A DNA stretch of 29,402 bases from Salinivirga sp035268865 (GTDB taxonomy: Bacteria; Bacteroidota; Bacteroidia; Bacteroidales; Salinivirgaceae). Position 1 is the stretch's first letter; each line of letters starts with the position of its first letter. The stretch covers positions 1 through 29,402 of the forward strand of contig NZ_DATFKB010000121.1 in NCBI RefSeq assembly GCF_035268865.1, given 5' to 3'. Below the pieces are notes generated by a model. That model did not search any database and had not been told where the DNA came from. It was given only the letters and a program-made list of their open reading frames with translations. Made by a program: the position numbers and the translations under genes. Positions 1 through 8,789 of this stretch are shown here, one piece after another.

Positions 1-594
1 TCTCATCAGGAGGTGATTGCAGGTTACCAGCATGCTGGAGCATCGGCTGTATCGGTGCTTACTGATGAGTCTTTTTTTGGCGGGAGCCTGCTACACCTTG
101 AATCGGTACGTGAGCAGATTAATATTCCGGTTTTGAGAAAGGATTTCATCATAGACCCATACCAAATTGCACAATCTAAGGCAGCCGGAGCTGATGCTGT
201 TTTGCTTATTGCGCGAATATTATCGCCACAGCAAATTCAAGATCTGGCAGCATTGGCTCAGGGACATGGAATGGAGGTTTTATTGGAGCTGCACGAAGAA
301 TCGGAACTCGAAAAAGTGAATAGCTTGATAGATGTTATTGGTGTCAATAACAGGAATTTACAGGATTTTTCTGTCGATTTGGATCAGTCCATTGCACTAT
401 GTAAGCAAATTCCCGGCATCTACACCAAAATTGCCGAAAGTGGTATCCATGCACCTGAAACGGCTGCAAAACTTAAAACTGCGGGGTTTCATGGTTTTTT
501 AATCGGTGAGTTTTTTATGAAACACGAGAATCCACCTGCACAATGTCAGTCATTTATTAATAAATTGAATCAAGTAAAGACCTCGGCCCAATGA
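1..594 (+). CDS. trpC: Indole-3-glycerol phosphate synthase, 5' end outside window
   Basis: This enzyme closes the indole ring in tryptophan synthesis, converting CdRP to indole-3-glycerol phosphate. The reading frame is open from base 1, so the N-terminus (about 60-70 residues of a normal ~260) lies upstream; the GTG at 13 is an internal Val codon. Visible family motifs are SVLTDESFFGGS, the catalytic-lysine segment VLRKDFIIDPYQI, the LLELHEE strand, the IGVNNRNL segment, and the AESGI phosphate-binding loop, followed by GFLIGEFFM. The stop overlaps the trpF start as ATGA (591-594), which suggests translational coupling. Order trpC-trpF-trpB-trpA supports the call. Confidence 0.96.
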   Translation, partial: SHQEVIAGYQHAGASAVSVLTDESFFGGSLLHLESVREQINIPVLRKDFIIDPYQIAQSKAAGADAVLLIARILSPQQIQDLAALAQGHGMEVLLELHEESELEKVNSLIDVIGVNNRNLQDFSVDLDQSIALCKQIPGIYTKIAESGIHAPETAAKLKTAGFHGFLIGEFFMKHENPPAQCQSFINKLNQVKTSAQ

Positions 595-1214
595 AAATTA
601 AAGTTTGTGGATTGAATAGCCTGGAGAATATAAAGGCGTTACCTCTGGAAGATATTGATTTGCTGGGTTTTATTTTTTATCCCAGATCGCCGCGCAATGT
701 GACAATTGTGCCTGACAAGTCGTTTATGCAATTAACATCAACACATAGCAGGACAGGAGTATTCGTTAATGCGCCAGTTTCTTTGATTATACGGAATGTT
801 TTTGCCTATGGTTTGAACACTGTGCAGTTGCATGGTAATGAGTCTCCGGATATATGTAAGGAGCTTAAAGAACAGAGCCTGGTGGTTATAAAAGCCTTTA
901 GTGTGAGCCATAAAATTGATTTTCAAACAGTGGAACAATACGAGTCAGTTGTCGATTATTTCTTGTTTGACGCACCTTCCAAAGCCTACGGTGGTAGTGG
1001 CCGCCAATTCGACTGGTCGGTGCTCAAAGGTTATAAGGGGCATGTCCCATTTTTCCTAAGTGGCGGCATCGGACCTGACGATGCTGGACAAATTAAGGCT
1101 TTTCATCATAAAAAATTTGCCGGAATTGATCTTAACAGTCGTTTTGAGGTTCGACCCGGCGTAAAAGATAGTTTGCAATTAATGAAGTTTTTAAAAGAGG
1201 TAAAATCAAAATAA
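591..1214 (+). CDS. trpF: Phosphoribosylanthranilate isomerase
   Basis: TrpF catalyses the Amadori rearrangement of phosphoribosylanthranilate to CdRP, the step before TrpC. The 207-residue protein has the usual single-domain TIM-barrel length. It begins with MKIKVCGL, holding the catalytic Cys, continues with the GFIFYPRSPRNV strand, VQLHGNE, and the catalytic Asp in FLFDAPSKAYGGSGRQFDW, and ends with the phosphate-binding FFLSGGIGPDD and GIDLNSRFEVRPGVKD. The start is fixed by the 4-bp overlap with trpC, and trpB begins 1 nt after the stop, so it is an internal operon gene. Confidence 0.96.
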   Translation: MKIKVCGLNSLENIKALPLEDIDLLGFIFYPRSPRNVTIVPDKSFMQLTSTHSRTGVFVNAPVSLIIRNVFAYGLNTVQLHGNESPDICKELKEQSLVVIKAFSVSHKIDFQTVEQYESVVDYFLFDAPSKAYGGSGRQFDWSVLKGYKGHVPFFLSGGIGPDDAGQIKAFHHKKFAGIDLNSRFEVRPGVKDSLQLMKFLKEVKSK

Positions 1215-1215
1215 T

Positions 1216-2406
1216 ATGTTACAAATAAAATCAATAGCGGATAAGCGCGGATATTACGGGGAGTTTGGTGGTGCATGGATCCCTGAGATGCTGCGCCCCA
1301 ATATAAAAGAGCTGGAGGCTCATTACCTGGGAATTTTAAATGATCCCGATTTTCAAAAAACTTTCCGGAATCTTTTAACCGAATATACCGGAAGACCCAC
1401 GCCACTCTATTTTGCCGAAAGGTTATCAAAACAATATCAAACCAATATTTGGCTCAAGCGCGAAGACCTCAATCATACCGGAGCCCACAAAATAAACAAT
1501 ACCATTGGACAGGTTTTGATGGCAGAACATTTGGGCAAGAAGCGTATTATTGCTGAAACCGGAGCTGGCCAGCATGGCGTGGCTACAGCTACCGTATGCG
1601 CTTTGCGGGGATTAGAGTGTGTGGTTCATATGGGTGCTCTGGATGTGGAGCGGCAGGCACCAAACGTAGCCCGAATGAAAATGCTGGGAGCCAAAGTGGT
1701 GCCGGCTACAAGTGGTAATAAAACCCTGAAAGATGCAACTAACGAGGCCCTTCGCGATTGGATTAATAATCCGGCTGATACCTTTTATGTGATTGGTTCT
1801 GTTGTGGGGCCGCATCCATATCCGGAGATTGTTACCCAATTACAATCAGTTATCAGCGCAGAAATTGTGGAGCAATTCAAAGCTAAAACCGGAAAGAGTG
1901 AGCCTGATTATGTAATGGCGTGTGTTGGCGGGGGAAGTAATGCTGCCGGGGCTTTTTATCACTTTTTAAACACAGGTGTAAAGCTGGTTGGTATTGAAGC
2001 CGCAGGTAAGGGTTTGCATACTGAAGAGCATGCAGCTACTATAAGTTTTGGCCGGACAGGAATTCTGCATGGTGCTAAAAGTTTGCTTATTCAAACCGAC
2101 GATGGACAGGTGGTTGAACCATATTCTATCTCTGCCGGCCTCGATTATCCGGGTATTGGACCATTGCATGCCTGGTTGCATCAAACAGGTAAAGCTCAGT
2201 TTCTTGGTGTGGACGACCAGGAGGCTCTTGATGCAGCTGTTGAATTGACCCGGCTGGAGGGCATTATACCTGCCCTTGAATCAGCCCATGCTTTTGCAGC
2301 ACTCAAAAAATTGGACTTTAAAAAAAACGATAACGTTGTGATCAATCTTTCGGGGCGTGGCGATAAAGACATGGCTACCTACCTGAAAGCACTTGATTTG
2401 AAATGA
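1216..2406 (+). CDS. trpB: Tryptophan synthase beta subunit
   Basis: TrpB is the PLP enzyme that condenses indole with serine to give tryptophan, working as an alpha2-beta2 complex with TrpA. At 396 residues it has the usual length for the TrpB1 type. It shows GYYGEFGGAWIPE near the N-terminus, the PLP lysine K92 in HTGAHKINN, the catalytic AETGAGQHG, the phosphate-binding GGGSNAAG loop, and the C-terminal NLSGRGDKD. It lies 1 nt after trpF and overlaps or abuts trpA, matching the known stoichiometric complex. Confidence 0.98.
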   Translation: MLQIKSIADKRGYYGEFGGAWIPEMLRPNIKELEAHYLGILNDPDFQKTFRNLLTEYTGRPTPLYFAERLSKQYQTNIWLKREDLNHTGAHKINNTIGQVLMAEHLGKKRIIAETGAGQHGVATATVCALRGLECVVHMGALDVERQAPNVARMKMLGAKVVPATSGNKTLKDATNEALRDWINNPADTFYVIGSVVGPHPYPEIVTQLQSVISAEIVEQFKAKTGKSEPDYVMACVGGGSNAAGAFYHFLNTGVKLVGIEAAGKGLHTEEHAATISFGRTGILHGAKSLLIQTDDGQVVEPYSISAGLDYPGIGPLHAWLHQTGKAQFLGVDDQEALDAAVELTRLEGIIPALESAHAFAALKKLDFKKNDNVVINLSGRGDKDMATYLKALDLK

Positions 2407-2432
2407 TTCTCTTTAATGAAAAAATCTTTGAA

Positions 2433-3200
2433 ATGAATAAACTCGATCAACTTTTTAAGCATAAGAAACAAAATTTGCTTTCTGTATATTTTACTGCCGG
2501 ATACCCTGAACAAAACGATACAGGAAGGGTGGCAGCCCAGTTAGATAAGGCAGGAGTAGATTTTATAGAAATAGGGTTCCCATTTTCTGATCCGGTGGCC
2601 GATGGTCCGGTGATACAAAAAAGCAGCAAGCAGGCTTTGGATAATGGTATGACCGTGCAAAGACTTTTTGAACAGCTTGAAACAATACAGCAATTAAAAA
2701 TTCCCCGGGTATTGATGGGATACATCAATCCGGTGTTGCAATTTGGGATGGAGCATTTCCTCGAAAAGTGTGCTGAAACGGGTGTTGATGGTGTGATTTT
2801 GCCTGATTTGCCCCTTGAAGAATACCAAATGCACTATGCAGCACTTTTCAAAAAACATGGCATACACAATATTTTGCTCATCAGTCCGGAAACACCGGAT
2901 GAAAGGATTCAGGAAATTGCCCGGTTAAGTACATCATTTATTTACCTGGTATCTTCCAACGCCATAACAGGTAGTAGGCTTGATACCGGAGCAGTGGCAT
3001 CTTACTTTGAGCGGGTGAAGTCGCTTGTGGGCAATCAGCCATTAATGGCCGGTTTTGGTATTCGCGACCGGGCTACATTCACTGATGTTTGTCAATACAC
3101 CAATGGCGCCATTATTGGCAGTGCCTTTATTAAAGCCCTGGAGGGAAATCCTGCATTTGAAGAAAAAGTTGCTGGATTTGTGAAAAGTATTAAAGGTTGA
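2433..3200 (+). CDS. trpA: Tryptophan synthase alpha subunit
   Basis: TrpA cleaves indole-3-glycerol phosphate to indole and glyceraldehyde 3-phosphate and channels indole to TrpB. The catalytic Glu is visible in FIEIGFPFSDP and the catalytic Asp in ADGP; the phosphate-binding segments are GFGI and AIIGSAFIKAL. I place the start at ATG 2433 (MNKLDQLFKHKK), which matches the normal family N-terminus and gives 255 residues. An ATG at 2403 overlaps the trpB stop as ATGA and would add ten residues (MILFNEKIFE); it may act in coupling and cannot be excluded. It is the last gene of the operon and converges on cbpM; only a weak TTTTGC/GCAAAA hairpin without a T-run (3204-3222) follows. Confidence 0.95.
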   Translation: MNKLDQLFKHKKQNLLSVYFTAGYPEQNDTGRVAAQLDKAGVDFIEIGFPFSDPVADGPVIQKSSKQALDNGMTVQRLFEQLETIQQLKIPRVLMGYINPVLQFGMEHFLEKCAETGVDGVILPDLPLEEYQMHYAALFKKHGIHNILLISPETPDERIQEIARLSTSFIYLVSSNAITGSRLDTGAVASYFERVKSLVGNQPLMAGFGIRDRATFTDVCQYTNGAIIGSAFIKALEGNPAFEEKVAGFVKSIKG

Positions 3201-3330
3201 TGATTTTGCCGTCATTGCAAAAAGTTTGTAAAAAAACGAGTTGCATAAATAGGCTGTGCTCAAATCGTGAATTCAGTGTAAAGCTGCAATTTCAGTTAAA
3301 CGTTTTCTGTTTTTATTAACTACGTATAAT

Positions 3331-3633
3331 TTAAAGTGAATTGTTTTGAAGAAAATCGAGCTTGCGTTTCATGTCATTCATTTCTCGTTTCATTTCATCA
3401 ATCTGATTTAGCAGGTTGAATATGGCATCGATACCTGCAATATTTATTTCCAAATCATAATAGAATGATTGTATTTTCTCAATGTTTTGTATCTCAGTTA
3501 CCGGAACACTAGTTTTTTCGTCCTCCTGAACTACCTGTATCAGTTCATTTTCCTTTAGTTCTTCAATGAATTCTGCTTCAATTTCGTATAATTGACAAAG
3601 TTCCTCGATGGTTATATATTGGTTTTCGCTCAT
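3331..3633 (-). CDS. cbpM: Chaperone modulatory protein CbpM
   Basis: This is a 100-residue MerR-HTH-like protein of the CbpM family, which binds the J domain of CbpA and blocks its stimulation of DnaK. The N-terminal half (YITIEELCQLYEIEAEFIEELKE) has the helix-turn-helix-like fold that recognises the J protein. The C-terminal half ends in a charged helix (IDEMKREMNDMKRKL) likely to form a coiled coil. The start overlaps the cbpA stop by 4 nt (3630-3633), so the two are probably made together; this gene pair is the main support, because the sequence is short and diverged. Confidence 0.85.
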   Translation of the reverse strand: MSENQYITIEELCQLYEIEAEFIEELKENELIQVVQEDEKTSVPVTEIQNIEKIQSFYYDLEINIAGIDAIFNLLNQIDEMKREMNDMKRKLDFLQNNSL

Positions 3634-4559
3634 GACTGATGGACATTTTTGAGTTCTTCAAATAGTTGTTTTTCTTTATCACTTAATTTTGTTGGTATCT
3701 TTACCTGAATGGTAATGATGAGGTCGCCTTTTGATTGTTCATTTTTATATTTTGGAAAACCTTTGCCTTTCAATCTCATTTTTGTGCCTGGCTGTGTGCC
3801 TGGTTTTATTTTTATGCGCGCCTTACCGTCAAGGGTGTCAATTGTAGTTGTGCCGCCCAATACAGCAGTATAAAAGTCAGTATTTACGGTTGAATATAAA
3901 TTACTGCCATCGCGGTTAAAATTTGTGTTATTGTTTATTGAAAATGTGATATATAAATCGCCGTTTGGACCTCCGTTAGCACCAGGACTGCCGTATCCGG
4001 AGATTTTTATGGTTTGCCCGTCTTCCAGTCCGGCGGGAATTGTAATGCGAATTTTTTTACCATTGATAGTGAGCGTTTGTTTATGCGATTGCATTACATC
4101 TGTCAGGTTGAGCTCCATTTCGGCCTGGAGGTCATTTCCCCTGAAACCCGATTGTCGTCTGCTACCACCTGATCCACCAAACATCGATTCAAAAAAGTCT
4201 GAGAAACCACCGAAATCGCCTCCACTAAAATTACCCTGCGATCTGGATCCTGAGAAGAAGTCGCCAAAATTCTGGTAAAACTGCTGTCCTTGTTGCTGCT
4301 GCCCTCCATATCCGGCTTTTTCGTATTCGTCCGCATGTTTCCAGTTTTCACCGTATTTATCGTATTTTTTCCTTTTTTCTTTATCGCCCAATACTTCGTA
4401 AGCTTCAGAAATTTGCTGAAACTTTTGTTTTACAGTGTCATCATTAGGATTTAGATCAGGATGGTATTTACGCGCTAATTTCCGGTATGCTTTTTTTATT
4501 TCATCCTGGTTTGCATTTTTATTAACGCCTAAAATTTTATAATAGTCTATATATGCCAT
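3630..4559 (-). CDS. cbpA: CbpA-type class B J-domain co-chaperone
   Basis: This cytosolic co-chaperone recruits and stimulates DnaK (Hsp70). Residues 1-70 form the J domain with the invariant HPD at 33-35. Residues about 75-140 form a Gly/Phe/Ser/Gln-rich linker with repeated GGF and FGG motifs. Residues about 143-300 form two beta-rich substrate-binding domains (CTD I and II) with IRITIPAGLEDGQ and IKIKPGTQPGTKMRLKGKGFP. The protein has no cysteine, so the DnaJ zinc finger is absent; with 309 residues and an adjacent cbpM this separates it from DnaJ proper. It is the first gene of a two-gene transcript. No convincing promoter was recognised in front of it. Confidence 0.93.
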   Translation of the reverse strand: MAYIDYYKILGVNKNANQDEIKKAYRKLARKYHPDLNPNDDTVKQKFQQISEAYEVLGDKEKRKKYDKYGENWKHADEYEKAGYGGQQQQGQQFYQNFGDFFSGSRSQGNFSGGDFGGFSDFFESMFGGSGGSRRQSGFRGNDLQAEMELNLTDVMQSHKQTLTINGKKIRITIPAGLEDGQTIKISGYGSPGANGGPNGDLYITFSINNNTNFNRDGSNLYSTVNTDFYTAVLGGTTTIDTLDGKARIKIKPGTQPGTKMRLKGKGFPKYKNEQSKGDLIITIQVKIPTKLSDKEKQLFEELKNVHQS

Positions 4560-4979
4560 TTACAAGGTTTTTTTATCGTTAGTGGCCATAAATTTTAACA
4601 AATTTTTAAAATGAATGTTCTTTTTTTTTAATATGTTTTTTGAACGAAAGGGGTGGGTGCCAAATTGCTGTATGTCATATAAATAATAACTCAAATGGTG
4701 ATTTTGATTAATGTGGTTTTTTACAATCGACAAGTTTTTTATGGTTTATCCGCACTACATCCGGAAGGCTAATCATGGTTACTTTTTAAGGAGCTTTTGC
4801 AGGCTTCGAATACAATGAATCAAAGGAGAAGGGCTGTTACATGCTACAAGAGCTTTTTATGAATTCTATTGTTATAATTATACCGAGGTTATTTGTAATG
4901 ATTATAAATATTATTTGTATTAATTCTAAACAATAAGGTTTTCAGTTAGTTGCATAGTTAGTTAATCAATAAAAAGACT
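4560..4979. other. 420-bp divergent intergenic region
   Basis: This AT-rich stretch separates cbpA (-) from the T9SS protein gene (+) and must hold both promoters. I see no RNA gene, and the only short frames (for example one from 4741) have no recognisable similarity. A candidate for the rightward promoter is TTTG at about 4892-4895 followed by TATTATTTG near 4910, an imperfect match to the TTTG/TAnnTTTG pattern. A run of nine T at 4621-4629 lies on the cbpA side. No assignment here is firm. Confidence 0.4.
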
Positions 4980-6497
4980 ATGCTTATGTTACTAAGAAAA
5001 TTTACTTTACTTGTTGCTATATTTGCGATACAGAGCAATGTCATGTCGCAGGAATTAAATGAAATTAAGAAAATTGAAAATGAGATTATCCAAAATCAGG
5101 GTGCTAAGGACAGAATGGTAAATAAAGCTATTTCATCCTCTGGTATGAGGCTGGATTCGGTAATTGAACAATCGTATTATGATGTTACCGGTCAGTTTGT
5201 GAATGATGAGAAGCATGTGTTAAGCTTTGATGATGACAATAAGCTGACCTTGTGGCTGCAATATGCTGTAGATGAGGTAACCGGAAATTGGGTTAATGAT
5301 GCAAAAGAAGAGTTCAATTACGATGAACAGGGGAATGAAATCTTGAACATTGAATATGAATGGGATTCTGAAGCTTCTGCGTGGGAGCCTATAGAAAAGA
5401 TCGAAAACGTATATAATGTATACGGAAATGCAACACAGTTCGTTCGTTTCAATTGGGATACCATAAATAACGCATGGTTACCTGACCTAAAAAGTAATAC
5501 AACCTATGATACTGCCCAAAATGTAATAGAAAGTAATTATAACACATGGAATCCATCCACAGACTCATGGGATAATTATTTTATTAGATATTCTGGTTAT
5601 AATTCAGCTAATCAGATTGCACATTCTTACGTGATGTCCTGGAGTGATTATTCCAGCACTTATAAAAAACAATATAGATATGAATATAACTATGATGATA
5701 GTCTTCTGGTGCAAAATATTCGGTATGACGGCGATACGATCAATGATGAATGGATTGAAGATGCTAAGACAGAATATTCGTACAATTCTTTTGGCAATCA
5801 AACACAGTATATTTATTATAAAATGGAATCATCATGGCAGCCTCAATCTAAAACAGCGTATGCTTATGATAATTCACAAAATGAAACATCCGAAACTGTA
5901 TTTGCCTGGGATGAGAATAACAGTGAATGGTATCCTAATTATCAATATGAACGCGGTTTTGATGCATCAAATAATATGATAGAAATGATATATTCCAGTT
6001 GGGACCCAAACACAGATAGTTGGGACAATAGCCAAAAATGGACACGTGAGTATGAAAACAACCTGGTTTATAATGACCTAATAATACCATTATCTTTCCA
6101 TTACTCTGGTATCAATGCTTTCGGTTCTCCTGAAGAAGTCTTTAGGCACCAATTGGTATCCAGAAGTGAATATGACTGGAACAGTACAGATGATGTATGG
6201 GATGGAACTGTATTAGAGCATTTTTATTATAGTGAACAGCCTCTAAATATTGCCAATACTGCCAATAAAGCGTTCAGCGTTTATCCAAACCCGGTTTCAG
6301 GTAACCTTTATATTGAATCTGATACAGATATATCTGAGATTAGAGTTATAGATGCTACCGGTAGATATGTAAGGTCAGAATCTGCCCCGGGTAATAAAGA
6401 GACATTAAATCTCAGTGGTTTAAAAGAAGGTGTGTATATTGTCAGGTTACTGCTGAGTAATGGCGAAACTGAGACCAGACGAATTATAAAAGACTAA
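4980..6497 (+). CDS. Secreted Tyr/Trp/Asp/Asn-rich repeat protein with T9SS sorting domain
   Basis: This is a 505-residue exported protein of unknown function. Residues 1-24 are a signal peptide ending in VMSQ; an ATG two codons downstream (4986) is an equally possible start. Residues about 50-400 are degenerate tandem repeats of roughly 35-45 residues around the pattern YD..GN.T....W......W.P....E..YD, seen in YDEQGNEIL, YNSFGNQTQY, YDNSQNETSE and FDASNNMIEM, with WNPSTDSWDN and WDPNTDSWDN nearly duplicated. The repeats recall short beta-hairpin repeats of Bacteroidota surface proteins. Residues about 435-505 form a type A T9SS sorting domain (VYPNPVSGNLYIES, GVYIVRL), so it should cross the outer membrane and be anchored or released. 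It stands alone and ends at a strong terminator. Confidence 0.85.
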   Translation: MLMLLRKFTLLVAIFAIQSNVMSQELNEIKKIENEIIQNQGAKDRMVNKAISSSGMRLDSVIEQSYYDVTGQFVNDEKHVLSFDDDNKLTLWLQYAVDEVTGNWVNDAKEEFNYDEQGNEILNIEYEWDSEASAWEPIEKIENVYNVYGNATQFVRFNWDTINNAWLPDLKSNTTYDTAQNVIESNYNTWNPSTDSWDNYFIRYSGYNSANQIAHSYVMSWSDYSSTYKKQYRYEYNYDDSLLVQNIRYDGDTINDEWIEDAKTEYSYNSFGNQTQYIYYKMESSWQPQSKTAYAYDNSQNETSETVFAWDENNSEWYPNYQYERGFDASNNMIEMIYSSWDPNTDSWDNSQKWTREYENNLVYNDLIIPLSFHYSGINAFGSPEEVFRHQLVSRSEYDWNSTDDVWDGTVLEHFYYSEQPLNIANTANKAFSVYPNPVSGNLYIESDTDISEIRVIDATGRYVRSESAPGNKETLNLSGLKEGVYIVRLLLSNGETETRRIIKD

Positions 6498-6510
6498 CAT
6501 AGACAAGCTG

Positions 6511-6556
6511 GTCATCGGGTGAATTGCTTTAAACGATTCACCCGATGGCTTTTTTT
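6511..6556 (+). terminator. Intrinsic terminator after the T9SS repeat protein gene
   Basis: A perfect 12-bp stem, CATCGGGTGAAT (6513-6524) with ATTCACCCGATG (6536-6547), loop TGCTTTAAACG, is followed by a T-run at 6550-6556. Only the right side has T residues, so it works for the rightward gene, not for aroC coming from the other side. Confidence 0.93.
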
Positions 6557-6627
6557 AATGCTGCATGAAAGTGATGTTTTACAGGATAGTAAGATGTCTG
6601 TATCACAGAGCACTATCTTATTACAGC

Positions 6628-7620
6628 TTAAGTGATAACCCTTCCTGCTTGCTGCTCCAGCAGCATCAAATCTGCCAGTACAATGGCTGTAGCAGCTTCT
6701 AGCACAGGAGGAACCCGTAGCGCAATGCAGCGGTCGTGGCGGCCTTCAATTTTAAGATTTTCAATTTTTCCTTTTTCCATATTCATGGTGTTCTGAGCCG
6801 TAGACACACTGCTGGTGGGTTTTACCGCCACCCGGAACACCAATTCATTACCATTGCTAATGCCGCCGTTGATACCGCCTGCATTGTTGGTTTCTGTTTT
6901 TCCTGTGCCTTCAATAATGTTATCGTTGTGCTCCGCACCGGTCATTTTTACAGCCTGAAAACCAGAGCCAAATTCAATACCCTTGATGGCCGGTATGGCA
7001 AATACAATGTGACTCAACAGCGACTCAACAGAGTCGAAAAAAGGCTCACCCAGGCCTATGGGTAAATTATTAACCTTGCACTCCACAATACCCCCAATGG
7101 AATGGTTTGCTTCAATGGCCTTGTTGATAGCCGATTCTATATCGATTTCACCACCAGCTTCAATAATCCGGGCCTCAATATCCAGGTTTGCGCAAACTTT
7201 TTTAGCTACCACACCCGCTGCAGTGAGGGCCAGTGTGAGCCGGCCTGAGAAATGCCCGCCACCCCGATAATCGGCATGTCCGCCAAATTTTTCCTGAGCT
7301 ACAAAATCAGCATGTCCCGGGCGGGGAGTGTTTTTCAGGTTGCTGTAATCTTTTGAGCGTACATTTTCATTGCGAAACAAGATCGTCAGTGGTGCTCCTG
7401 TTGTTTTTCCCTCAAATATGCCTGTCAGAAGTTCGGGTAAATCGCTCTCCTTACGTGGAGTAGTGCCTTTTGCACCGCTTTTACGACGCGCCAGGTCGGC
7501 TTCAAAATCGGTTTCGCTCAATGGGATGCCGGCCGGGCAACCGTCAATAGTTGCACCTACAGCCATTCCATGTGATTCCCCAAATATGTGTATGCTGAAA
7601 AGTCGTCCAAATGTGTTCAT
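6628..7620 (-). CDS. aroC: Chorismate synthase, short form
   Basis: AroC makes chorismate from EPSP with reduced FMN as cofactor, the last common step to Phe, Tyr and Trp. The 330-residue protein is somewhat shorter than the ~350-360 of E. coli-type enzymes. It shows the signature MNTFGRLFSIHIFGESHG, the RRKSGAKGTTPRKESD segment, the RPGHADF motif, and a FMN/substrate region reading DYRGGGHFSGRL where other AroC proteins read DYRGGGRSSARET. This HFSGRL version appears to be a recognised subfamily, so I treat it as functional. It is the last gene of the aromatic operon, 30 nt after the DAHP synthase gene. Confidence 0.95.
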   Translation of the reverse strand: MNTFGRLFSIHIFGESHGMAVGATIDGCPAGIPLSETDFEADLARRKSGAKGTTPRKESDLPELLTGIFEGKTTGAPLTILFRNENVRSKDYSNLKNTPRPGHADFVAQEKFGGHADYRGGGHFSGRLTLALTAAGVVAKKVCANLDIEARIIEAGGEIDIESAINKAIEANHSIGGIVECKVNNLPIGLGEPFFDSVESLLSHIVFAIPAIKGIEFGSGFQAVKMTGAEHNDNIIEGTGKTETNNAGGINGGISNGNELVFRVAVKPTSSVSTAQNTMNMEKGKIENLKIEGRHDRCIALRVPPVLEAATAIVLADLMLLEQQAGRVIT

Positions 7621-7650
7621 GAATTCAGTTTTAAACTTCTAAAATACAAA

Positions 7651-8787
7651 TTATTTTACGGCTTTTATGCGCTCTTCTTTTTTGTCCGCTGCAATGGAGT
7701 GCTTTTCATTCATTACCTGCGTTTGTTTATTAATAGATTCCTGGTGGATGGCCTTAAATATTTTCATGATAAAGCCGGAACTAAGGTCTCTTTTTTGTCC
7801 CTTTTTAATGTTAGTCTCAAGTATGTCTTCCCATCGCGACTGCTGCAGTATGGTCATGTTGTTTTGCTTTTTGTAAAGCCCTATATCGGTAGCTAAACCC
7901 ATGCGTCGTTGCACCAAATCCATCAGTTCATTATCAAGTTTATCGATTCTAAACCGTAAATCTTCAAGTGTGTTGAGCGATACACCTTCAGGATTCATTT
8001 TTCGAATCACCAGGCTTTCGAGCATAATGTCGAGACTTTCGGGTGTAATTTGTTGCTTTGCATCGCTCCAGGCATTATCCGGGTCGCAATGAGTTTCGAT
8101 CATAAGTCCATCAAAATCAAGATCCATAGCTTTTTGTGAGATGCTTTGCAATAATTCGCGCCTTCCGGCAATGTGGCTGGGGTCACAGAATATTGGTATT
8201 TGAGGTAACTGACTTCTCAGTTCAATGGGAATTTGCCAGTGGGGCACATTGCGATAAATGCTTCGATCGTAGCTCGAGAAACCCCGGTGTATGGCCCCGA
8301 TTCGCGTTATGCCTGCTTTGTTGATACGTTCAATGGCCCCTACCCAAAGATCTGCATCCGGGTTTACCGGGTTTTTCACCAGCACTGGCACATCGGCGCC
8401 AATCAGAGCATCGGCTATTTCCTGCATTGCAAACGGATTGGCCGATGTTCGAGCTCCTATCCAAAGTATATCAATTCCAGCTTCCAGGGCTTCTTTTACA
8501 TGCATGGCATTTGCTACCTCAATTGCGATATGCATTCCGGTCTCTTTCTTAACACGTTTTAACCATGGTAATCCGATACTGCCCACACCCTCGAAAGACC
8601 CGGGTCGGGTGCGTGGTTTCCATATGCCTGCCCTGAAAACTGTTATTCCGTTTTTACTCAACGAGCGGGCGGTTGTCATTACCTGCTCTTCTGTTTCGGC
8701 ACTGCAGGGCCCCGAAATGATGATGGGTTTATTGGTATCTGTCAGGTTCCATTGATTTATGGGAAGTAAATTAAGTTGCTTTTCCAT
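7651..8787 (-). CDS. Bifunctional DAHP synthase / chorismate mutase
   Basis: This fusion carries the first step of the shikimate pathway (erythrose 4-phosphate plus PEP to DAHP) and the branch step chorismate to prephenate. Residues about 15-260 are a type I-beta (KDSA-like) DAHP synthase barrel with IISGPCSAET, FRAGIWKPRTRPGSFEG, LVKNPVNPD, GAIHRGF and the metal-binding CDPSHIAGRR. Residues about 270-360 are an AroQ-type chorismate mutase helix bundle (LRFRIDKLDNELMDLVQRRM, Arg and Glu contacts present). A Lys/Glu-rich tail follows. Such domain order is common in Bacteroidota; the mutase often provides prephenate or chorismate feedback on the synthase. It lies 2 nt after tyrA and before aroC. 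Confidence 0.95.
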   Translation of the reverse strand: MEKQLNLLPINQWNLTDTNKPIIISGPCSAETEEQVMTTARSLSKNGITVFRAGIWKPRTRPGSFEGVGSIGLPWLKRVKKETGMHIAIEVANAMHVKEALEAGIDILWIGARTSANPFAMQEIADALIGADVPVLVKNPVNPDADLWVGAIERINKAGITRIGAIHRGFSSYDRSIYRNVPHWQIPIELRSQLPQIPIFCDPSHIAGRRELLQSISQKAMDLDFDGLMIETHCDPDNAWSDAKQQITPESLDIMLESLVIRKMNPEGVSLNTLEDLRFRIDKLDNELMDLVQRRMGLATDIGLYKKQNNMTILQQSRWEDILETNIKKGQKRDLSSGFIMKIFKAIHQESINKQTQVMNEKHSIAADKKEERIKAVK

Positions 8788-8789
8788 AA

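Noticed and set aside
2403..2435. ATG 2403 as the trpA start
   Set aside because: The ATGA overlap with trpB is attractive, but the added residues do not match the family N-terminus, while MNKLDQLF from 2433 does.
3204..3222. TTTTGC/GCAAAA hairpin after trpA as an intrinsic terminator
   Set aside because: The stem is six mostly A-T pairs and no T-run follows on the plus strand, so it was mentioned only in the trpA entry.
4741..4818. 25-codon frame in the cbpA/T9SS intergenic region
   Set aside because: Short, no recognisable similarity, no promoter or regulatory structure around it; chance expectation in a 420-bp gap.
7667..8755. Long frames on the plus strand opposite the DAHP synthase/chorismate mutase gene
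   Set aside because: They are antisense shadows of a well-supported coding region and have no recognisable protein features.
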